Shown piece after piece: positions 14,666 through 17,429 of a stretch of DNA of 17,429 nt. Every line of letters begins with the position of its first letter. The stretch's first letter is position 1. Made by a program: the position numbers and the translations under genes. Source of the stretch: DATJSJ01 sp035504175 (GTDB taxonomy: Bacteria; Pseudomonadota; Alphaproteobacteria; Acetobacterales; Acetobacteraceae); the NCBI GenBank assembly GCA_035504175.1, contig DATJSJ010000220.1, positions 1-17,429 on the forward strand, given 5' to 3'. A model generated the notes under the pieces. The model worked only from the letters and a program-made list of their open reading frames with translations, was not told where the DNA came from and did not search any database.

Positions 14666-15178
14666 TCAGGCCGCGCGTCGGGCGGAGAGCGCCGAAGGCA
14701 GGCCGGCGATGGCCTGGTCGACGATGCGGGCGTCGGCGTCGGTGGAGAGGCGTTCCTGCAGCAAGGAGCGGGCGGCCTGGGTCGCGACATCGGCGGCGGC
14801 GGCACGGACTTCGGCCACGGCCGCCTTTTCGGCGGCACCGATGCGTTCCATGGCCATGCGCTCGCGCCGGCGGGCGGCGGCTTCCGCCTCCCGATGGGCC
14901 GCCTCGGCAACGCGCGCCGCTTCGGCCTGGGCGGATTGCAGCAGCGCCTCGGCCTCGCGCAAGGCGTCCTCCCGGCGACGCCGGGCGTCGGCCAGCATGG
15001 CCTGGGCCTCCTGCTTCAGCCGCGCCGCCTCGTCGAGTTCGGCGCGGATCAGCGCGGTGCGCCGGTCGAGCAACTGCGCCAACGCCTTCCACAGCCGGGC
15101 CCCGAACAGCACGACGAAGATGACGAAAGCGACGCTGACCCAGAAGCGGGGTTCGGTCCAGATGGTGTGCGTGTGCAC
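14666..15178 (-). CDS. atpF: ATP synthase F0 subunit b
   Basis: This 170-residue peripheral-stalk subunit joins the F1 head to the membrane a subunit. A single N-terminal transmembrane helix lies at about residues 11-30 (FWVSVAFVIFVVLFGARLW). A long charged, Ala-rich amphipathic coiled coil follows (about 35-150, rich in EAARLKQEAQ-like heptads). This is the usual b layout and length. The start is a GTG at 15178 preceded by GGGAGAA with about 5-6 bases spacing. It begins 14 bases after the stop of b'. It is the last gene of the F0 operon before chrA. Confidence 0.95.
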   Translation of the reverse strand: MHTHTIWTEPRFWVSVAFVIFVVLFGARLWKALAQLLDRRTALIRAELDEAARLKQEAQAMLADARRRREDALREAEALLQSAQAEAARVAEAAHREAEAAARRRERMAMERIGAAEKAAVAEVRAAAADVATQAARSLLQERLSTDADARIVDQAIAGLPSALSARRAA

Positions 15179-15192
15179 TGCCGTTCTCCCGG

Positions 15193-15837
15193 TCAGGCGC
15201 TGCGGGCGGTCATCGCCCGACCGACCGCGGCGTCGACCGCATCGGGCGCGGGCGGCTCACCGGCCAGGCGCCCGACAATGGTCGCGGTGGTCTCGACGGC
15301 GACCTGGCGCAGCGCCCCCATCGCCGCCTGGCGCGCGGCGGCAATGCGGGATTCCGCCTCCGCGAGCTGGGCTTCGAGCTTGTCGTTCAGCGTGCGTGCC
15401 TGTTCCGCGGCTTCCTGCTTGGCCTGGCTCACCGCCTCGGCGATGCGGCCCTGGGCCTCGGCCTGGGCACGCCTCGTCGCAGCGGTCAGCTCGGCGACCG
15501 CGGCATCGGCCTCCGCCTTGGCCTGCCGGGCGGCATCCAGGTCGCCGGCGATGCGGGCGGCGCGGCTGTCCACGACCTCCGCCACCTGCGGCAGCCCCCA
15601 GCGGGAGACGAGCACGTAGAGGGCGAGAAAGATCACGAACATCCAGACGACCTGGCTGGTCGTCAGCGGATTGGCGAAATTGAGCTGCGGCATGCCGACC
15701 TGTGCCGCACCCGGCGCCGCCGCCGCAGGGGGCGAGGCCGGGGGGGCGGTCGCCGCAAGCAGCACCGTCGGCAGGGAGGCCGCGAGCAGGACGATCCCGC
15801 AGGCAACGGGTGCGGCGCGCCACCGGACCGTTCTCAT
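15193..15837 (-). CDS. atpF': ATP synthase F0 subunit b' with extended N-terminus
   Basis: This 214-residue second peripheral-stalk subunit pairs with b in alphaproteobacteria and phototrophs. The typical core begins at MPQLNFANPLTTSQVVWMFVIFLALYVLVSRWGLPQV, with a transmembrane helix at about residues 60-79. A long coiled coil (KAEADAAVAEL, EAQGRIAEAVSQAKQEA) follows. Ahead of it lies an extra segment of about 45 residues: basic start, hydrophobic CGIVLLAASLPTVLLAATA, and an Ala/Pro linker. This reads like a cleavable signal peptide. The ATG at 15837 is preferred because GGGAGG lies 10 bases upstream. An in-frame ATG at 15846 is only 1 base from the same site. It sits between atpE and atpF, as expected. 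Confidence 0.94.
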   Translation of the reverse strand: MRTVRWRAAPVACGIVLLAASLPTVLLAATAPPASPPAAAAPGAAQVGMPQLNFANPLTTSQVVWMFVIFLALYVLVSRWGLPQVAEVVDSRAARIAGDLDAARQAKAEADAAVAELTAATRRAQAEAQGRIAEAVSQAKQEAAEQARTLNDKLEAQLAEAESRIAAARQAAMGALRQVAVETTATIVGRLAGEPPAPDAVDAAVGRAMTARSA

Positions 15838-15872
15838 TCTCGGCATGCCTCCCGCGACCGGCCGGCCGTGCG

Positions 15873-16097
15873 TCAGGCGAACAGGATGATGAACGCGATG
15901 ACCAGCGCGTAGAGCGCGGTCGCCTCGGTCAAGGCGAAGCCAAGAATGCCGAGGCCGAACACCTGGTCGCGCGCACCCGGGTTGCGGGCGACCGAGGAGA
16001 CCAGCGAGGAGAAGATATTGCCAATGCCGATGCCGACACCGGCGAGCGCGATCATGGCGATACCGGCACCGAGGGCCTTGGCGGCAGCGAGTTCCAT
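15873..16097 (-). CDS. atpE: ATP synthase F0 subunit c
   Basis: This 74-residue proteolipid forms the rotating ring. It is a hairpin of two transmembrane helices: a Gly-rich helix 1 (GAGIAMIALAGVGIGIGNIF) and helix 2 (LGILGFALTEATALYALVIAFIILF). They are joined by the polar loop ARNPG at about 37-41. The ion-carrying carboxylate is Glu58 in LTEATAL. The absence of the Gln-Glu-Ser/Thr pattern of sodium-type rings indicates proton use. GAGAGGA lies about 8 bases before the ATG at 16097. Length and sequence are typical of alphaproteobacteria. Confidence 0.97.
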   Translation of the reverse strand: MELAAAKALGAGIAMIALAGVGIGIGNIFSSLVSSVARNPGARDQVFGLGILGFALTEATALYALVIAFIILFA

Positions 16098-16166
16098 CTG
16101 TCGTTCCTCTCGGGGATGCGATGGTTGCGGAAGAGGCGCGGCCGTGCGGGACGGCCGCCTGGCGCG

Positions 16167-16931
16167 TCAGTGCAGGTGCACCGCGTCGTGCAGGTAGATG
16201 CAGGTCAGGATGGCAAAGACGTAGGACTGGAGGAAGATCACCAGGATCTCGAAGCCGACCAGGATGACGTTGACCGCCTCCGACACGACGGCCGGCGCCC
16301 AGCCGATGATGCCGAGCGCGCCGAGCATGACGGCGAAGGCGCCGAACACCTCCATCATCACGTGCCCGGCCATCATGTTGGCGAAGAGACGGACCGAGAG
16401 GCTGATCAGGCGCGAGAGATAGGACATGATCTCGATCGGCACGATCAGCGGTGCGAGCAGCTTCGGCGTGCCGGGCGGGAAGAAGTAGGAGAAGAAGTGC
16501 AGCCCGTGCAGGCGCAGGCTCTCGATCAGCACGATGACGAACACCAGCACGGTGAGCGCGAAGGTGATCGCGATGTGGCTGGTGTAGGTGAAGGAGTACG
16601 GGAACAGGCCGAGCAGGCCGCCGACCAGGATGAAGAAGAACAGCGTGAAGACGAAGGGAAAGTAGCGCCGCCCCTCCTCGCCGATCGTGCCGACGGTCAT
16701 GCCGAGGACGCTCTGGTAGGACATTTCCGCCAGCGCCTGCAGCCGGCCGGGGATCACCGCCCGCGGGCGCATGCCGAAATACAGCAGCGCCAGGATCACG
16801 ACGCTGGCGATCAGCATGAGCAGGTTGGACTGGGTGAAGTTGACCGACCGGCCGACGGCGCCGAACACCGTGTGCAGCTGGAACTGCTCCAGCGCATTGA
16901 TGGTTGGTTCGCCGGCCGAAGCTGCCGCCAT
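16167..16931 (-). CDS. atpB: ATP synthase F0 subunit a
   Basis: This 254-residue membrane subunit provides the proton half-channels beside the c ring. Five to six transmembrane segments are visible. The essential arginine is Arg181 in LSVRLFANMMAGH, the counterpart of E. coli Arg210. The preceding motif FFSYFFPPGTP and the downstream acidic SEAVNVILVGFEILVIFLQSYVFAIL are characteristic. GGGGGA lies about 9 bases before the ATG at 16931. It is the second gene of the operon, followed 69 bases later by atpE. That gap is the largest in the operon and probably contains the atpE translation signals. Confidence 0.97.
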   Translation of the reverse strand: MAAASAGEPTINALEQFQLHTVFGAVGRSVNFTQSNLLMLIASVVILALLYFGMRPRAVIPGRLQALAEMSYQSVLGMTVGTIGEEGRRYFPFVFTLFFFILVGGLLGLFPYSFTYTSHIAITFALTVLVFVIVLIESLRLHGLHFFSYFFPPGTPKLLAPLIVPIEIMSYLSRLISLSVRLFANMMAGHVMMEVFGAFAVMLGALGIIGWAPAVVSEAVNVILVGFEILVIFLQSYVFAILTCIYLHDAVHLH

Positions 16932-16982
16932 GATCGCCGTCCCCCACGCCCCTCGGTCGTCAGCCGTTGCCCGCCGACCGTC

Positions 16983-17318
16983 TCAGCGGCGTGGCCAGGA
17001 CCTTGTATCCGGTCCCGTCGGCGGCGCGTAGATGCGCCAGACGTTCAACACCCCCGCCGCGCCTCCCAGCAGCACGAAGACGATGAGCAGAAACGGGGCG
17101 GTGTGCAGCCACCGGTCGAGAGCCCAGCCGATCACCACGCCGGTGATCAGCGCGGCCACCAGCTCCACTCCGACCCGCAGGGCTGTCGCCAGGGCGCTGG
17201 TCCCGAGCGTGTCGGGCTTTCCACTCCCTGACGGCGGGGTATCGAGCCCCTGCCTGCGTCGGGCGTCACGCAGACGTTCCTCGAAGGAATCGTCGGCGTT
17301 GCCCCGCTTCTCGTCCAT
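16983..17318 (-). CDS. atpI: AtpI-like ATP synthase accessory protein
   Basis: This 111-residue small membrane protein is encoded first in the F0 operon, as AtpI usually is. A charged cytoplasmic N-terminus (MDEKRGNADDSFEERLRDARRRQG) precedes two hydrophobic segments: about residues 46-67 (LRVGVELVAALITGVVIGWALDRW) and 74-93 (PFLLIVFVLLGGAAGVLNVW). The GVIG-x-x-LDRWL pattern is typical of the alphaproteobacterial AtpI family. Family members assist c-ring assembly or bind magnesium, but are not essential. GGAG lies 5-6 bases before the ATG at 17318. Confidence 0.9.
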   Translation of the reverse strand: MDEKRGNADDSFEERLRDARRRQGLDTPPSGSGKPDTLGTSALATALRVGVELVAALITGVVIGWALDRWLHTAPFLLIVFVLLGGAAGVLNVWRIYAPPTGPDTRSWPRR

Positions 17319-17356
17319 GTCCGCTCCGACGAAGTCGCCGTGCCGGAAGGCGCCGT

Positions 17357-17385
17357 TTGGTATCGGGGGGTCCGGGAGGTGTCAA
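17357..17385 (-). promoter_or_regulatory. Sigma70-type promoter for the F0 ATP synthase operon
   Basis: On the minus strand a perfect TTGACA (plus positions 17380-17385) is followed after exactly 17 bases by TACCAA (17357-17362), a moderate -10 with three consensus positions. Transcription would begin about 30 bases before the atpI start at 17318, a sensible leader length that contains the ribosome binding site. It is the best -35 match noticed in the window. Confidence 0.55.
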
Positions 17386-17429
17386 GGCGGCGTGAGTGTG
17401 CGCTCGTGAGAGCGGCAGCGGCGCCGGCG

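Noticed and set aside
15873..16097. Sodium-binding c ring
   Set aside because: Helix 1 lacks the conserved Gln, and the Glu58 context (TEATAL) lacks the following Ser/Thr ligand pattern, so a proton type is the simpler reading.
15702..17231. A 509-codon open frame antisense to the F0 genes
   Set aside because: It consists of Asp/Gln/Glu/His/Arg-rich low-complexity sequence opposite well-identified ATP synthase genes, typical of antisense frames in GC-rich genomes.
1..17429. CRISPR arrays, insertion sequences, toxin-antitoxin pairs, defence genes
   Set aside because: No regularly spaced repeats, transposase motifs, terminal inverted repeats or small overlapping toxin-antitoxin ORFs were seen.

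Overview
The window comes from a very GC-rich alphaproteobacterium. Several things fit the Rhodospirillales, most likely the Acetobacteraceae: the codon composition, the F0 ATP synthase cluster order atpI-atpB-atpE-atpF'-atpF with both b' and b subunits, the isocitrate lyase divergent from a ScfR/RamB-type regulator, and the tRNA-Gly sequence. The family-level assignment is inference. No plasmid, phage, insertion sequence or CRISPR feature is visible. The content is chromosomal metabolism, regulation and energy conversion.

Left part (1-4001). The 3' half of a tRNA-Gly(GCC) enters from the left edge. It is followed 6 bases later by the end of a convergent two-gene operon, dgoK-dgoA, on the minus strand. 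These are the 2-dehydro-3-deoxygalactonate kinase and the KDPGal aldolase of the De Ley-Doudoroff galactonate pathway, and their coding regions overlap. Divergent from it lies a secreted DUF3857/transglutaminase-like protein. That gene converges on a small secreted Pro/His-rich protein of unknown function.

Centre-left (4131-9402). A ScfR-type regulator (minus) faces isocitrate lyase aceA (plus) across a 141-base promoter region that holds a perfect inverted repeat. aceA ends in a strong intrinsic terminator. An OmpR-family response regulator follows, then its EnvZ-like histidine kinase, as a two-gene operon.

Centre-right (9519-13271). This part holds a DUF4214-sulfotransferase fusion (minus), a small RT0821/Lpp0805-like secreted protein (minus), a CpdA/GpdQ-type metallophosphoesterase and a zinc alcohol dehydrogenase (both plus, probably co-transcribed). 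The region upstream of the sulfotransferase carries helically phased GTNAC-like repeats that resemble an OmpR-family binding array.

Right part (13337-17318). A two-domain ChrA chromate transporter lies downstream of the complete F0 sector operon, on the same strand. The operon is preceded by a recognisable sigma70-type promoter near the right edge. The F1 genes are not here, as is usual in alphaproteobacteria.

Most of the window is conventional. The points most worth a second look are the palindrome in the scfR/aceA promoter, the N- and C-terminally extended isocitrate lyase, the signal-peptide-like N-terminus of the b' subunit, the sulfotransferase fusion with its phased upstream repeats, and the orphan secreted protein. 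I did not find convincing evidence of a wholly new multi-gene system.
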